A DNA stretch of 49,432 nucleotides from Streptacidiphilus carbonis. GTDB taxonomy: Bacteria > Actinomycetota > Actinomycetes > Streptomycetales > Streptomycetaceae. How positions within the stretch are numbered: the stretch's first letter is position 1; every line of letters starts with the position of its first letter. The notes under the pieces were generated by a model, which had not been told where the DNA came from, ran no database searches, and saw only the letters and a program-made list of their open reading frames with translations. The stretch is from NCBI RefSeq assembly GCF_000787775.1, contig NZ_BBPM01000012.1, positions 111,808 through 161,239 on the forward strand. The letters are read 5' to 3'. Made by a program: the position numbers and the translations under genes. This document shows, one piece after another, positions 1 through 8,353 of this stretch.

Positions 1-1433
1 ACGAGATCGCGCTGAACATCCTGCTGGCGTCGCTGACGATCGTGTTCCTGCTGGCGGTGGTGACGCTGCAGCCGATGGCGAAGTACGCGGGGGCCGAGCA
101 GACCATCATCGTGCTGGTGGCGCTGCTGGTGGCGCTGATCCCGACGACGATCGGGGCGCTGCTGTCGGCGATCGGCATCGCCGGGATGGACCGACTGGTG
201 CAGCGCAATGTGCTGGCCATGTCCGGACGCGCGGTCGAGGCCGCCGGGGACGTGTCCACGCTGTTGCTGGACAAGACCGGCACCATCACCTTCGGCAACC
301 GCCAGGCCGCCGAATTCCTGCCGATCGACGATGTGACCGACCGCCGGATCGCGGACGCCGCCCAGCTCTCCTCCCTCGCGGACGAGACGCCCGAAGGCCG
401 CTCCATCGTGATCCTGGCCAAGGAGAAGTACGGCCTGCGCGAACGAACCCAGGGCGAGCTGACGCACGCCACCTGGATCGAGTTCACGGCGCAGACCCGG
501 ATATCGGGTGTGGACCTGGACGACCCGTCAGGGGTGCACGCGGTACGCAAGGGCGCTGCCGGATCGGTCGCCGCCTGGGTGCGGGAGAACGGCGGCAGCA
601 CCGGCCAGGAGCTGGAGATCGCCGTCGAGCGCATCTCCAACCGGGGCGGAACCCCGCTGGTGGTGGCCGAGAAGCGCGGCAGCGGGCCTGCCCGCGCCCT
701 GGGCGTGATCTACCTCAAGGACGTGGTCAAGCCCGGCATCAAGCAGCGGTTCGAGGACCTGCGGGCGATGGGCATCCGCACAGTCATGATCACCGGTGAC
801 AACCCGTTGACGGCCGCGGCGATCGCGGAGGAGGCGGGCGTGGACGACTTCCTCGCCGAGGCCACTCCCGAGGACAAGATGGCCCTGATCAAGAAGGAGC
901 AGGCCGGCGGCAAGCTGGTCGCCATGACCGGCGACGGCACCAACGACGCCCCGGCCCTGGCCCAGGCCGATGTGGGCGTGGCCATGAACACCGGCACCTC
1001 GGCCGCCAAGGAGGCCGGGAACATGGTGGACCTGGACTCCAACCCCACCAAGCTGATCGAGATCGTCGAGATCGGCAAGCAGCTCCTGATCACCCGCGGC
1101 GCCCTGACCACGTTCTCCATCGCCAACGACGTGGCCAAGTACTTCGCGATCATCCCCGCGATGTTCGCCTCGGTGTACCCGGGGCTGCGCCACCTGAACA
1201 TCATGGCCCTGGACAGCCCCAAGTCGGCGATCACCTCGGCGATCATCTTCAACGCCCTGATCATCATCGGACTGATCCCGCTGGCCCTGCGCGGAGTGCG
1301 CTACAAGCCCTCCTCCGCACAGTCGCTGCTGCGACGCAACCTGGGCGTCTACGGCATCGGCGGCCTGATCCTCCCCTTCGTCGGGATCAAGGCGATCGAC
1401 CTGATCGTCCAGTTCATCCCCGGTCTGCACTGA
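1..1433 (+). CDS. kdpB: Potassium-transporting ATPase subunit B, C-terminal part (5' end outside window)
   Basis: P-type ATPase subunit that hydrolyses ATP to drive high-affinity K+ uptake through KdpA in the cytoplasmic membrane. The frame is open from base 3, with 476 residues visible. The phosphorylation motif DKTGT has its Asp at visible residue 90, so roughly 215 N-terminal residues lie upstream. Also visible are the hinge motif [20 protein letters not shown], the segment [16 protein letters not shown], and hydrophobic C-terminal helices ending [18 protein letters not shown]. It is followed after 20 bp by kdpC, the usual kdpABC order. I see no kdpD or kdpE downstream. Family assignment is very secure; only the start is missing. 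Confidence 0.97.
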   Translation, partial: EIALNILLASLTIVFLLAVVTLQPMAKYAGAEQTIIVLVALLVALIPTTIGALLSAIGIAGMDRLVQRNVLAMSGRAVEAAGDVSTLLLDKTGTITFGNRQAAEFLPIDDVTDRRIADAAQLSSLADETPEGRSIVILAKEKYGLRERTQGELTHATWIEFTAQTRISGVDLDDPSGVHAVRKGAAGSVAAWVRENGGSTGQELEIAVERISNRGGTPLVVAEKRGSGPARALGVIYLKDVVKPGIKQRFEDLRAMGIRTVMITGDNPLTAAAIAEEAGVDDFLAEATPEDKMALIKKEQAGGKLVAMTGDGTNDAPALAQADVGVAMNTGTSAAKEAGNMVDLDSNPTKLIEIVEIGKQLLITRGALTTFSIANDVAKYFAIIPAMFASVYPGLRHLNIMALDSPKSAITSAIIFNALIIIGLIPLALRGVRYKPSSAQSLLRRNLGVYGIGGLILPFVGIKAIDLIVQFIPGLH

Positions 1434-1453
1434 GAGAAGTGGTGTGACACATC

Positions 1454-2083
1454 ATGGCTAAACCCCTTCCCACCCCGGTGCGCAACCACCTGACCGGCTT
1501 GCGGATCCTGCTGCTGTTCACCGTGCTCTGCGGCCTGCTCTACCCGCTGGCGATCACCGGGATCTCCCAGGTCGCCTTCTCCAGCCAGGCAAACGGCTCA
1601 CTGGTCAAGGACGGCAGCGGAAAGGTCGTCGGCTCTTCGCTGCTCGGACAGAACTTCACCGTGGTCTCCGCGGACGGCAGGACCGTCAGCCCGGACCCCG
1701 AGCTGTTCCAGTCCCGGCCCTCCGCGGCAGGCGCGAAAGGCTACGACCCCACGGCCTCCGGCGGCACCAACAAGGGCACCGACGACCCCGACCTGGCCGG
1801 CACCTACACCCAGCTCAAGGCGGCCGTCGCCGAGTTCAACGGCGTCGCGCAGAGCCAGGTGCCGCCGGACGCGATCACCAAGTCCGGCTCCGGCCTGGAC
1901 CCGGACATCAGCCCGGCCTACGCCGCCATCCAGGTCGGCCGGGTCGCCCGGGCCCGCGGCCTGACCGACGCCCGGGTCCAGGCCCTGGTCACGAAGTACA
2001 CCCGGAGCCGCACCCTCGGCTTCCTCGGCGAGCCCCGGGTCGACGTGCTCGACCTCAACATCGCCCTCACCGAGCTGGGGTGA
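1454..2083 (+). CDS. kdpC: Potassium-transporting ATPase subunit C
   Basis: Small single-span subunit that stabilises the KdpA-KdpB complex and increases ATP affinity. It has 209 residues, normal for the family. One N-terminal membrane helix (about residues 15-38, LRILLLFTVLCGLLYPLAIT) is followed by a soluble domain with the family segments QNFT, FQSRPSAAG and SGLDPDISPAYA. The ATG at 1454 follows a GAGAGAAG purine stretch. It is co-transcribed with kdpB, and its stop abuts the stop of the convergent gene on the minus strand. Confidence 0.96.
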   Translation: MAKPLPTPVRNHLTGLRILLLFTVLCGLLYPLAITGISQVAFSSQANGSLVKDGSGKVVGSSLLGQNFTVVSADGRTVSPDPELFQSRPSAAGAKGYDPTASGGTNKGTDDPDLAGTYTQLKAAVAEFNGVAQSQVPPDAITKSGSGLDPDISPAYAAIQVGRVARARGLTDARVQALVTKYTRSRTLGFLGEPRVDVLDLNIALTELG

Positions 2084-2419
2084 TCAGTCGGCCATCACCA
2101 TCCGGTCGATGTGCTCGCCATCCGGCGAGAGCGTGAAGGCGAGGGTGGACGGGCCGTTGTAGCCGCCGTCGGTGCTGATCGTCACGGTCAGCACCGGCGG
2201 CTGCCGCTTGCCCTGATGCACTGTCAGTCTGCCGTTCAGGCCGAGGAATTCTCGGTCGCTCCAACCGCGGACCTGGTCCCGACCGGTGAACACCCGGCCC
2301 CAGTCGTCCACCGCTCCCTCGGCGCCGAAGAGTTCGGCGAAGGCAGCGGAGTCTCCGCGGCGGACGGCGTCCAGCAGGCGGTGGACCGGGACCGGCATGG
2401 TGCAGTCAGCTGTCTTCAT
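2084..2419 (-). CDS. SnoaL-like / NTF2-fold domain protein
   Basis: A small protein of about 111 residues with the pattern of SnoaL-like NTF2-fold proteins: an N-terminal helix (HRLLDAVRRGDSAAFAELFG), a segment with DDWGRVFTGRDQVRGWSDREF, then beta strands with alternating hydrophobics. NTF2-fold proteins range from isomerases to pure binding proteins, and no catalytic residues can be assigned here. The start is uncertain: ATGs at 2419 and 2398 both lack a clear Shine-Dalgarno, and the frame is open to 2479. It ends directly against kdpC in convergent orientation. Confidence 0.7.
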   Translation of the reverse strand: MKTADCTMPVPVHRLLDAVRRGDSAAFAELFGAEGAVDDWGRVFTGRDQVRGWSDREFLGLNGRLTVHQGKRQPPVLTVTISTDGGYNGPSTLAFTLSPDGEHIDRMVMAD

Positions 2420-2522
2420 ACCCCAGAGCCTGGCCGATCGTCCGGCTGCCGGCACCGGCCCCAGGACCGGTGCCGGCACCGGACTTTCGTCCTCGGTCGC
2501 CGGTCGTAGTTGCCGGCTCCTC

Positions 2523-4007
2523 TCAGGCCACCGACGTCAGCACCTGGCACAGGGTGTCCAGCGCCCCGGCGAAGGCGTGCTCGGCCGGGGTGCCGTAGCC
2601 GACGACCAGGCCGTCCGCCGCTTCGGAGCGGGGAACCGCGGGGTGGCGGAAGGAGTCCAGCCCCTGGACGGCCAGCCCCAGCCAGTCGGCGCTGCGCAGC
2701 ACCTCCTGCTCCGTCCCCGGCGGCAGCCGCAGCACCGCGTGCAGTCCGGCGGCGATCCCGCCGACCCGGACCGCCGGCACCCGCTCGGCGAGCGCGGCGA
2801 CCAGCCGGTCGCGGCGGCGGCGGTAGCGCAGCCGCATCGCCCGCAGATGCCGGTCGTAGCCGCCGGAGGCGATGAACTCGGCGAGCGTCAGCTGGTCCAG
2901 CACGCTCGGGTGGCGTTCCCCGGCGTGCTTGGCGGTCACCACCCGGTCCACCAGGTGCTCGGGCAGCGCCATCCAGCCCAGCCGGAGCGCGGGGGCCAGA
3001 CTCTTGCTCGCCGTCCCGAGGTACACCACCCGCTCGGGGTCCAGGCCCTGCAGCGCGCCCACGGGCTGGCGGTCGTAGCGGAACTCGCCGTCGTAGTCGT
3101 CCTCCAGCACCAGTCCGCCGGTGGCGGCGGCCCAGTCGACCGCGGCCGCGCGCCGGTCCGGGTGCAGCGGGACGCCGGTGGGGAACTGGTGGGCGGGAGT
3201 GAGCAGTACCGCACCACTGTGTCGATGTGTCGTCAATTGTGCTGTGGCGGCGCCATGCTGATCAACCGTCAGAGGAGTGGTGGCCAGCCCGCTCGCGGTG
3301 ACCAGTTCGCGGTGGACGTGCAGCCCGTAGGACTCCATGGCCAGGGTGCGCACCCCGTCGGCGCGCAGGACGCGGCTGAGCAGGGACAGGCCCTGGGTGA
3401 ACCCCGAGCAGACGACCAGCCGCTCCGGGTCGGTGCGCACGCCCCGGGCCCGGGCCAGGTACTCTGCCAGCGCCTCGCGCAGCGGCAGGCAGCCGCGCGG
3501 ATCGCCGTAGCCGAACGCCGCGTTGGGCGCCGTGGCCAGGGCCCGGCGGGCGGCGGCGAGCCAGGCCGCGCGGGGGAAGGCGGAGAGGTCGGGGCAGCCG
3601 GCGTAGAAGCCGTTGGAGGTGTGGAAGGGGGCGAACGGCTCCGGGCGGGCGGGGCGCCGGACCGGCTTGGCGGCGCGCTTCGTCCGCCGTCCGCCGTCGT
3701 TCCGGGCCACCCGCTGGGCGACCCGGGTCCCGGACCCCTGGCGGGCCGACAGCCAGCCCTCGGCGACCAGCTCCCCGTAGGCGTCGGCGACGGTGTTGCG
3801 GGCCACCCCGAGGTCGGCGGCCAGGGAGCGCGACGGGGGCAGCCGGGTGCCCGGGGTCAGCCGTCCACTGCGGACGGCCTCGCGCAGGGCGTCGGTGAGG
3901 GAGGCGCGGACGCCGCCGGGCCCGTCGAGGTCCAGGTCGAGGTGGAGGTCGACGGTGCCCGGTGCGCTACCGGCCGCGCTGCTGGAATTGGCCCGCTGTT
4001 CTGCCAT
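2523..4007 (-). CDS. MocR/PdxR-type GntR regulator with aminotransferase-like domain
   Basis: 494-residue transcription factor. An N-terminal GntR winged helix (about residues 25-95, with RLPPSRSLAADLGVARNTVADAY) is joined to a fold-type I aminotransferase-like domain (about 130-480). The PLP-binding lysine is present as K335 in GTASKSLAPALRLG, after the VLEDDYDGEFRY segment typical of the family. MocR proteins sense PLP or amino compounds and usually regulate a divergent neighbour; here that is the AhpD-like gene at 4085, whose start lies only 77 bp away. The target pathway cannot be read from sequence, and PdxR proper would need pdxS/T nearby, which are absent. Confidence 0.92.
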   Translation of the reverse strand: MAEQRANSSSAAGSAPGTVDLHLDLDLDGPGGVRASLTDALREAVRSGRLTPGTRLPPSRSLAADLGVARNTVADAYGELVAEGWLSARQGSGTRVAQRVARNDGGRRTKRAAKPVRRPARPEPFAPFHTSNGFYAGCPDLSAFPRAAWLAAARRALATAPNAAFGYGDPRGCLPLREALAEYLARARGVRTDPERLVVCSGFTQGLSLLSRVLRADGVRTLAMESYGLHVHRELVTASGLATTPLTVDQHGAATAQLTTHRHSGAVLLTPAHQFPTGVPLHPDRRAAAVDWAAATGGLVLEDDYDGEFRYDRQPVGALQGLDPERVVYLGTASKSLAPALRLGWMALPEHLVDRVVTAKHAGERHPSVLDQLTLAEFIASGGYDRHLRAMRLRYRRRRDRLVAALAERVPAVRVGGIAAGLHAVLRLPPGTEQEVLRSADWLGLAVQGLDSFRHPAVPRSEAADGLVVGYGTPAEHAFAGALDTLCQVLTSVA

Positions 4008-4084
4008 GGAAATGGACCATACTCCTGTGCTACTTGCGCCATAGGTTTGTGCTCGTGACCACGAACCGCACGCAAGGAGTCGAC

Positions 4085-4534
4085 ATGACCGGCCAGCGCA
4101 TGAACCTCGCCAAGCTCGCCCCCGAGGTCTACCAGGCGATGGTCGCCCTCGACCGCGCCGCCACCAAGGGCGTCGACCCGGTCCTGGCCGAGCTGGTCAA
4201 GATCCGGTCCTCGCAGCTCAACCACTGCGCCTTCTGCCTCGACATGCACAGCCGCGACGCCCGGAAGGGCGGCGAGACCGAGGAGCGGATCTACCTGCTC
4301 AGCGCCTGGGAGGAGGCCGGCCCGGTCTTCACCGAGAAGGAGCAGGCCGCGCTCGCGCTGACCGAGGCCGTCACCGTCATCACCGACGGCTTCGTCCCGG
4401 ACGAGGTCTACGAGCGCGCCGCCAAGCACTTCGAGGAGGCGGAGCTGGCCCAGATCATCGCGCTGATCTTCACCATCAACTCCTGGAACCGCATCGCGGT
4501 GACCACCCGGATGCAGCCCACGCTGGGGCGTTGA
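4085..4534 (+). CDS. Carboxymuconolactone decarboxylase / AhpD-like family protein
   Basis: 149-residue all-helical protein. The AhpD core motif HCAFCLDMHSRDA carries the Cys pair C48 and C51 and His55, so a peroxidatic or thiol-disulfide role is likely rather than lactone decarboxylation. The start at 4085 is fixed by an AAGGAG ribosome binding site 5 bases upstream; the open frame extends to 3962 but would overlap the divergent MocR gene. The divergent MocR plus AhpD-like pair recurs in actinomycetes (established association), so the MocR protein probably controls this gene. Confidence 0.92.
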   Translation: MTGQRMNLAKLAPEVYQAMVALDRAATKGVDPVLAELVKIRSSQLNHCAFCLDMHSRDARKGGETEERIYLLSAWEEAGPVFTEKEQAALALTEAVTVITDGFVPDEVYERAAKHFEEAELAQIIALIFTINSWNRIAVTTRMQPTLGR

Positions 4535-4547
4535 CGGTCAGTGGGGT

Positions 4548-5579
4548 TCAGTGGAGTGCGGGGGTCTCGACGGCGGGGAGCGGTTCCACGCCGATCTCCG
4601 TGAGCACCGGGCCCTCGGACGGGGTCGAGGGTCCGGCCGACGTCTGGGCGATGCCCGCGCCGAGCAGGACCAGCAGGCCGCCGACCACCTGCGGCAGTGC
4701 CAGGTGCTCCCCGAGCAGGACCCAGGCCAGCACGGTGCCCACCACCGCCTCCAGGCAGGCGACGACCCCGGCGACCTGCGCGGACAGATGGCTGACCGCG
4801 GCGACCCCGGTCACATAGGCCACCACGGTCGCGACCACGATCACCCAGCCGAGCAGCAGCAGCGCCGGCACCTGCCGCCCGCCCATGGCGACGTCATGGC
4901 CGAAGACCGACCAGTCGATGTCCCACGGGCGGGAGGCGGCGGTGAAGACGATCGAGCCGACCAGCAGTCCGTAGGCGCTCAGCGCGATGGCGTCCACCGG
5001 CTTCTCGTCGGTGCGACTCGCTCCGCGCTTCTTCCGGGAGCCGGAGCCGACGTCCTCCGCCAGCACGAAGTAGGCGACCTGGCAGAACGCCGCGCCCAGC
5101 CCCAGGGCCACGCCCCAGGGGTTGAGGCCGCCGAGTCCGCTCCAGATCTGCACCACGCAGCACAGCCCGATCACGGCCAGCAGCGCCCCGAGCGCGGCCC
5201 TGCGCCCGACCTTGCGGCGCTGGACCAGCCGGATGTAGCCGAGCAGCAGCGGCGGCCCCAGGTACTCGATCAGCAGCGCCACGCCGACCGGGATCAGCGC
5301 CAGCGAGGCGAAGGAGAGGCCCTGGCAGCCGGCCACGGCGAACAGTCCGAAGCCGAGGACCAGCCCGGGGCGGCGCCGCGGCAGGTCGCGGTGCTTGATC
5401 AGCACAGGCAGCAGGATCAGCACCGCTCCGGTCGCCCGCAGCCAGACCACGTCCAGGGGCGTGAGCCCGGCCTCGATCAGCGGTTTGGCCGCAGTCCCCG
5501 ATCCGCCGAAGGCGCAGGCGGAGACGACGATGAGGACCAGGCCGGTGAGCCGGTTCGGGGTGCGGGCGGTGCGGGGCAT
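4548..5579 (-). CDS. EamA/DMT-family transporter
   Basis: 343-residue membrane protein with ten predicted helices in two repeats (first NRLTGLVLIVVSACAFGGSG, last VVGGLLVLLGAGIAQ), the drug/metabolite transporter pattern with two EamA domains. Members export amino acids or metabolites, or salvage them; the substrate is not readable. Start chosen at the ATG giving MPRTARTPNRL, the last Met before the first helix. An acidic/Pro tail after the last helix ends near VETPALH. It lies downstream of kynU on the same strand but is separated by 103 bp with its own operator-like repeat, so it is probably transcribed separately. Confidence 0.9.
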   Translation of the reverse strand: MPRTARTPNRLTGLVLIVVSACAFGGSGTAAKPLIEAGLTPLDVVWLRATGAVLILLPVLIKHRDLPRRRPGLVLGFGLFAVAGCQGLSFASLALIPVGVALLIEYLGPPLLLGYIRLVQRRKVGRRAALGALLAVIGLCCVVQIWSGLGGLNPWGVALGLGAAFCQVAYFVLAEDVGSGSRKKRGASRTDEKPVDAIALSAYGLLVGSIVFTAASRPWDIDWSVFGHDVAMGGRQVPALLLLGWVIVVATVVAYVTGVAAVSHLSAQVAGVVACLEAVVGTVLAWVLLGEHLALPQVVGGLLVLLGAGIAQTSAGPSTPSEGPVLTEIGVEPLPAVETPALH

Positions 5580-5636
5580 TGCGCCATTCTGGCAGGGCCC
5601 GACCGGCCTCCGACAGGGGTTTGGAGGCAGGACGGT

Positions 5637-5664
5637 GCTGTACATGTTGTACGGGCTGTACAGC
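5637..5664. promoter_or_regulatory. Iterated TGTAC operator candidate upstream of EamA gene
   Basis: Three TGTAC units start at 5639, 5648 and 5657, exactly 9 bp apart. The outer two form an inverted repeat (GCTGTACA at 5637-5644, TGTACAGC at 5657-5664). It sits 58-85 bp before the transporter start, in the only gap between it and kynU. The binding protein is unknown. Confidence 0.5.
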
Positions 5665-5682
5665 GGGTTCGGGTCGTACCGG

Positions 5683-6960
5683 TCAGGTCACTGCTCCGGC
5701 CGAGGCCGCGAACCGCTCCTCGCCCCAGACGCCCGACTCCAGCACCTCACGCAGCGCGGTCGCCGCGTCCTGGACGTCCCGGTGGCTGAGGTAGAGCGGG
5801 GTGAAGCCGAAGCGCAGCACGTCCGGGGCCCGGAAGTCGCCGATGACGCCGCGTTCGATCAGCGCCTGCATCACGGCGTAGGCGTGCGGGTGCCGCAGTG
5901 AGACCTGGCTGCCGCGGCGGGACGGCTCGGCGGGGGTGAGCGAGGGCAGGCCCAGGGGCGCGGTGAGCTGCAGGAAGAACGAGCTCAGGCTGAGGCTCTT
6001 GGCGCGCAGCGCGGAGAGGTCGACCTCGTCCCAGAGGTCGAGTGCAGCTTGCAGGCCGGCCATGCTGAGCAGCGGCGGGGTGCCGGTGAGGAAGCGTCCG
6101 ATCCCGGGGGCCGGGCGGTAGCCGGGCTCGAAGGCGAAGGGGTCGGCATGGCCGAACCAGCCGGTGAGCGGCTGCTCGGCGGCGTCGTGGTGGCGGGCGG
6201 CGGCGTAGAGGAAGGCGGGGGAGCCGGGGCCGCCGTTGAGGTACTTGTACGTGCAGCCGACCGCGAAGTCCACGTCGGCGGCGTCCAGTTCGACCGGCAG
6301 GGCCCCGACCGAGTGGCACAGGTCCCAGACCACCAGCGCGCCGTGCCGGTGGGCGAGCGCGGTGATGTCCGCCATGTCGCGCAACTCGCCGGTGCGGTAG
6401 TCCACATGGGACAGCAGCAGGACGGCGGTGTCGTCGCCGAGCAGCTCGGCCAGGGAGTCGGCGGTCCAGCCGTCGCGCGGCAGCAGCCGGCGGTCGCGCG
6501 GGTGCACGCCGACGCCCTCGGTGAGGTAGAGGTCGGTGGGGAAGCTGCCCAGCTCGGCGACCAGGGCCCGCCGTTGCGGGCGCAGCCGCCGGGCCGCGGT
6601 GAGCACCTTGAACAGGTTCACCGAGGTCGAGTCGCAGACCACGGTCTGCCCGGGCGCGGCGCCGACCAGCGGGGCGATCCGGTCGCCCAGTCCGCGCGGC
6701 AGGTCGTACCAGCCGGCCTCGTTCCAGCTGCGGATCAGGCCCTCGCCCCACTCCTGCCGCACCAGCCGGGCGATCCGCTCGGGGGTGTGCACCGGGAGCG
6801 CGCCGAGGGAGTTGCCGTCCAGGTAGAGCACACCCTCGGGGAGGGTGAACCGGGAGCGGAAGCCGCGCAGCGGGTCGGCGGCGTCGAGGGCGGCGGCGTC
6901 GGGCGGCGTGGCGTCGAGGGCGGCTGCGTCCATGGGGGCGGACAAGGCGTCAGAGGGCAT
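5683..6960 (-). CDS. kynU: Kynureninase
   Basis: PLP-dependent hydrolase that cleaves L-kynurenine to anthranilate and alanine. 425 residues with the family hallmarks YLDGNSLG near the N-terminus, WGEGLIRSWNEAGWYDLP, the aspartate region VVWDLCHSVGALPVEL, and the PLP lysine K239 in GCTYKYLNGGPGSPAF. The start at 6960 overlaps the end of the dioxygenase gene by 11 bp, implying translational coupling; a GTG at 6969 in the same frame is the alternative. The extreme N-terminus carries a duplicated DAAALDA segment (see repeat at 6880-6930). With the dioxygenase and the formamidase at 8354 it completes tryptophan to anthranilate. Confidence 0.96.
   Translation of the reverse strand: MPSDALSAPMDAAALDATPPDAAALDAADPLRGFRSRFTLPEGVLYLDGNSLGALPVHTPERIARLVRQEWGEGLIRSWNEAGWYDLPRGLGDRIAPLVGAAPGQTVVCDSTSVNLFKVLTAARRLRPQRRALVAELGSFPTDLYLTEGVGVHPRDRRLLPRDGWTADSLAELLGDDTAVLLLSHVDYRTGELRDMADITALAHRHGALVVWDLCHSVGALPVELDAADVDFAVGCTYKYLNGGPGSPAFLYAAARHHDAAEQPLTGWFGHADPFAFEPGYRPAPGIGRFLTGTPPLLSMAGLQAALDLWDEVDLSALRAKSLSLSSFFLQLTAPLGLPSLTPAEPSRRGSQVSLRHPHAYAVMQALIERGVIGDFRAPDVLRFGFTPLYLSHRDVQDAATALREVLESGVWGEERFAASAGAVT
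6880..6930. repeat. Direct 21-bp duplication within kynU 5' end
   Basis: Two 21-bp copies (6880-6900 and 6910-6930) differ at one base and repeat every 30 bp. They encode two DAAALDA heptads separated by three residues, lengthening the kynureninase N-terminus by about ten residues. Confidence 0.75.
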
Positions 6961-7729
6961 TGCGGGCACTCCACAGGTCGGGGAAGACGTCCTGGTCGGC
7001 AGCCTTCTGCAGCCAGCTGAGGCCGCTGGAGCCGCCGGTACCGGGCTTGGCCCCCATGGTCCGCTTCACCGAGGTGTAGTGCCGCCTGCGCCACTCGCTG
7101 ACCCGTTCGGCGACGTCCAGCAGCAGTTCGCCGAAGAGGGCGAACTCCCGCTGCGGCGGGTCGCTGCTGCGGTAGATCCCGGTCCAGCCCTCGGCGTCGG
7201 CGCTCAGCCCGTGCCGCGCCAGCAGGGCGGCCACGTCGTCGTAGAGGGAGGGGCCGTTCAGGGTCTCGGTGAGTTCGGCGTGCACCCGGGGATGTCCCGC
7301 GTAGAGGTCGAGCAGCGGCGCGTGCTTGTTGCCGAGCAGGAACTCCAGGTGCAGGTAGGCGTACGACTGGAAGCCGCTGGCCTCGCCCAGGTACGGGCGG
7401 AACGCGCTGAACTCCACCGGGGTCATCGTCGCCAGCAGGTCCCAGGAGCCGACCAGGACGTCCTGGACGCCGAGCCCGCGGCGCAGCGCTGCGGTGGCCC
7501 CGGCCAGGTCGTCGGCGCGCAGCGCGTGCTGGGCGGAGGTCCACTCCTGGCGCAGCTGGGCGAAGAGCAGCTCCATCACCTGGGTGGCGACGATGAAGGT
7601 GCGCTCGGCGGGCTCCTTGCTGCGCGGGTGCTGGAGCGAGTGGAGTTCGTCGATCCCGGCGTAGGCGGTGTACGGGGTGGTGGGCTCGCCGAAGTCGAGC
7701 CGGGGTGAGGTGGGAGTTCGGGATGCCAT
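6950..7729 (-). CDS. kynA: Tryptophan 2,3-dioxygenase
   Basis: Haem enzyme that opens the indole ring of L-tryptophan to N-formylkynurenine, the first step of the kynurenine pathway. 259 residues, the size of bacterial TDOs. Signatures: YAGIDELHSLQHPRS, TPVEFSAFRPYLGEASGFQS, and the C-terminal RRHYTSVKRTMGAKPGTGGS, which contains the haem-ligand His region and the GTGGSSG substrate loop. The ATG at 7729 has a GGAGAG site 5-6 bases before it. First gene of the kynA-kynU operon, divergent from the Lrp-type regulator at 7895, which is the natural candidate controller. Confidence 0.95.
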   Translation of the reverse strand: MASRTPTSPRLDFGEPTTPYTAYAGIDELHSLQHPRSKEPAERTFIVATQVMELLFAQLRQEWTSAQHALRADDLAGATAALRRGLGVQDVLVGSWDLLATMTPVEFSAFRPYLGEASGFQSYAYLHLEFLLGNKHAPLLDLYAGHPRVHAELTETLNGPSLYDDVAALLARHGLSADAEGWTGIYRSSDPPQREFALFGELLLDVAERVSEWRRRHYTSVKRTMGAKPGTGGSSGLSWLQKAADQDVFPDLWSARNAL

Positions 7730-7894
7730 CGGTCTCTCCGTCGTCGCTTGCTGCCTGGCGCGCTCGCCTCCGTTATTCTGCGCGGCGGAAGGCCCTGGCT
7801 GAATGGCCGGTGGATCCCGGTTGGGCCGTTCTGCCTACTATGGGAAAGGTAGATGCCCCCATCGGGTTGCCGATCGACAGGCGGGTGGATCTGA
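7730..7894. promoter_or_regulatory. Divergent promoter region kynA / Lrp-family regulator
   Basis: 165-bp spacer between two divergent starts. A TACTAT hexamer at 7836-7841 is a possible -10 for the rightward transcript. I see no clear long palindrome. Lrp/AsnC proteins commonly bind such divergent spacers (family knowledge), so this is the expected operator region. Confidence 0.45.
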
Positions 7895-8329
7895 GTGGAC
7901 ACCGTGGACCGCCGGCTGCTCGCCGAGCTGCAGCAGGACGCCAGACTGTCGTTCAACGAGCTCTCGCGCCGGGTCAACCTGTCCTCGCCGGCCGTCGCCG
8001 AACGGGTGCGCAGGCTGGAGGCGTCCGGGGTGCTGACGGGGTACCACGCGCAGGTCGACCTGGTCCGGGCCGGACGGCCGGTCAGCGCGCTGGTCCAGGT
8101 CCAGTGCTACGGGCCGCGGTGTGTACTGCGCGACCCGGCCGTCGCCGACTGGTCGGAAGTACTGCAATTGCACCGGGTCACCGGAGGCGCCTGCTGCGTG
8201 CTCATGGTGGCGGTAGCGTCGATGGCGGACTTCGAATCCCTCATCGACCGCTTGGCCGAGTACGGGCAGCCGTCCAGCACCATGATCCTCTCCAGTCCGG
8301 TGCAGTGGCGGCCCGTCGAACCGGCCTGA
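7895..8329 (+). CDS. Lrp/AsnC-family transcriptional regulator
   Basis: 144 residues. An N-terminal helix-turn-helix (VDRRLLAELQQDARLSFNEL through SSPAVAERVRRLEASGVLTG) is followed by a RAM ligand-binding domain with alternating strands (VSALVQVQCY, HRVTGGACCVLMVAVAS). Starts with GTG at 7895. Such factors respond to amino acids. Its position divergent from kynA-kynU and 24 bp upstream of the formamidase suggests a local tryptophan- or kynurenine-responsive regulator (inference). Confidence 0.93.
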   Translation: MDTVDRRLLAELQQDARLSFNELSRRVNLSSPAVAERVRRLEASGVLTGYHAQVDLVRAGRPVSALVQVQCYGPRCVLRDPAVADWSEVLQLHRVTGGACCVLMVAVASMADFESLIDRLAEYGQPSSTMILSSPVQWRPVEPA

Positions 8330-8353
8330 CCGCAGGCTTGAAGGAGTTACGGC

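Noticed and set aside
2286..4058. 590-codon plus-strand frame opposite the MocR gene
   Set aside because: No recognisable domain; Gln/Gly/His-rich antisense artefact of third-position GC bias.
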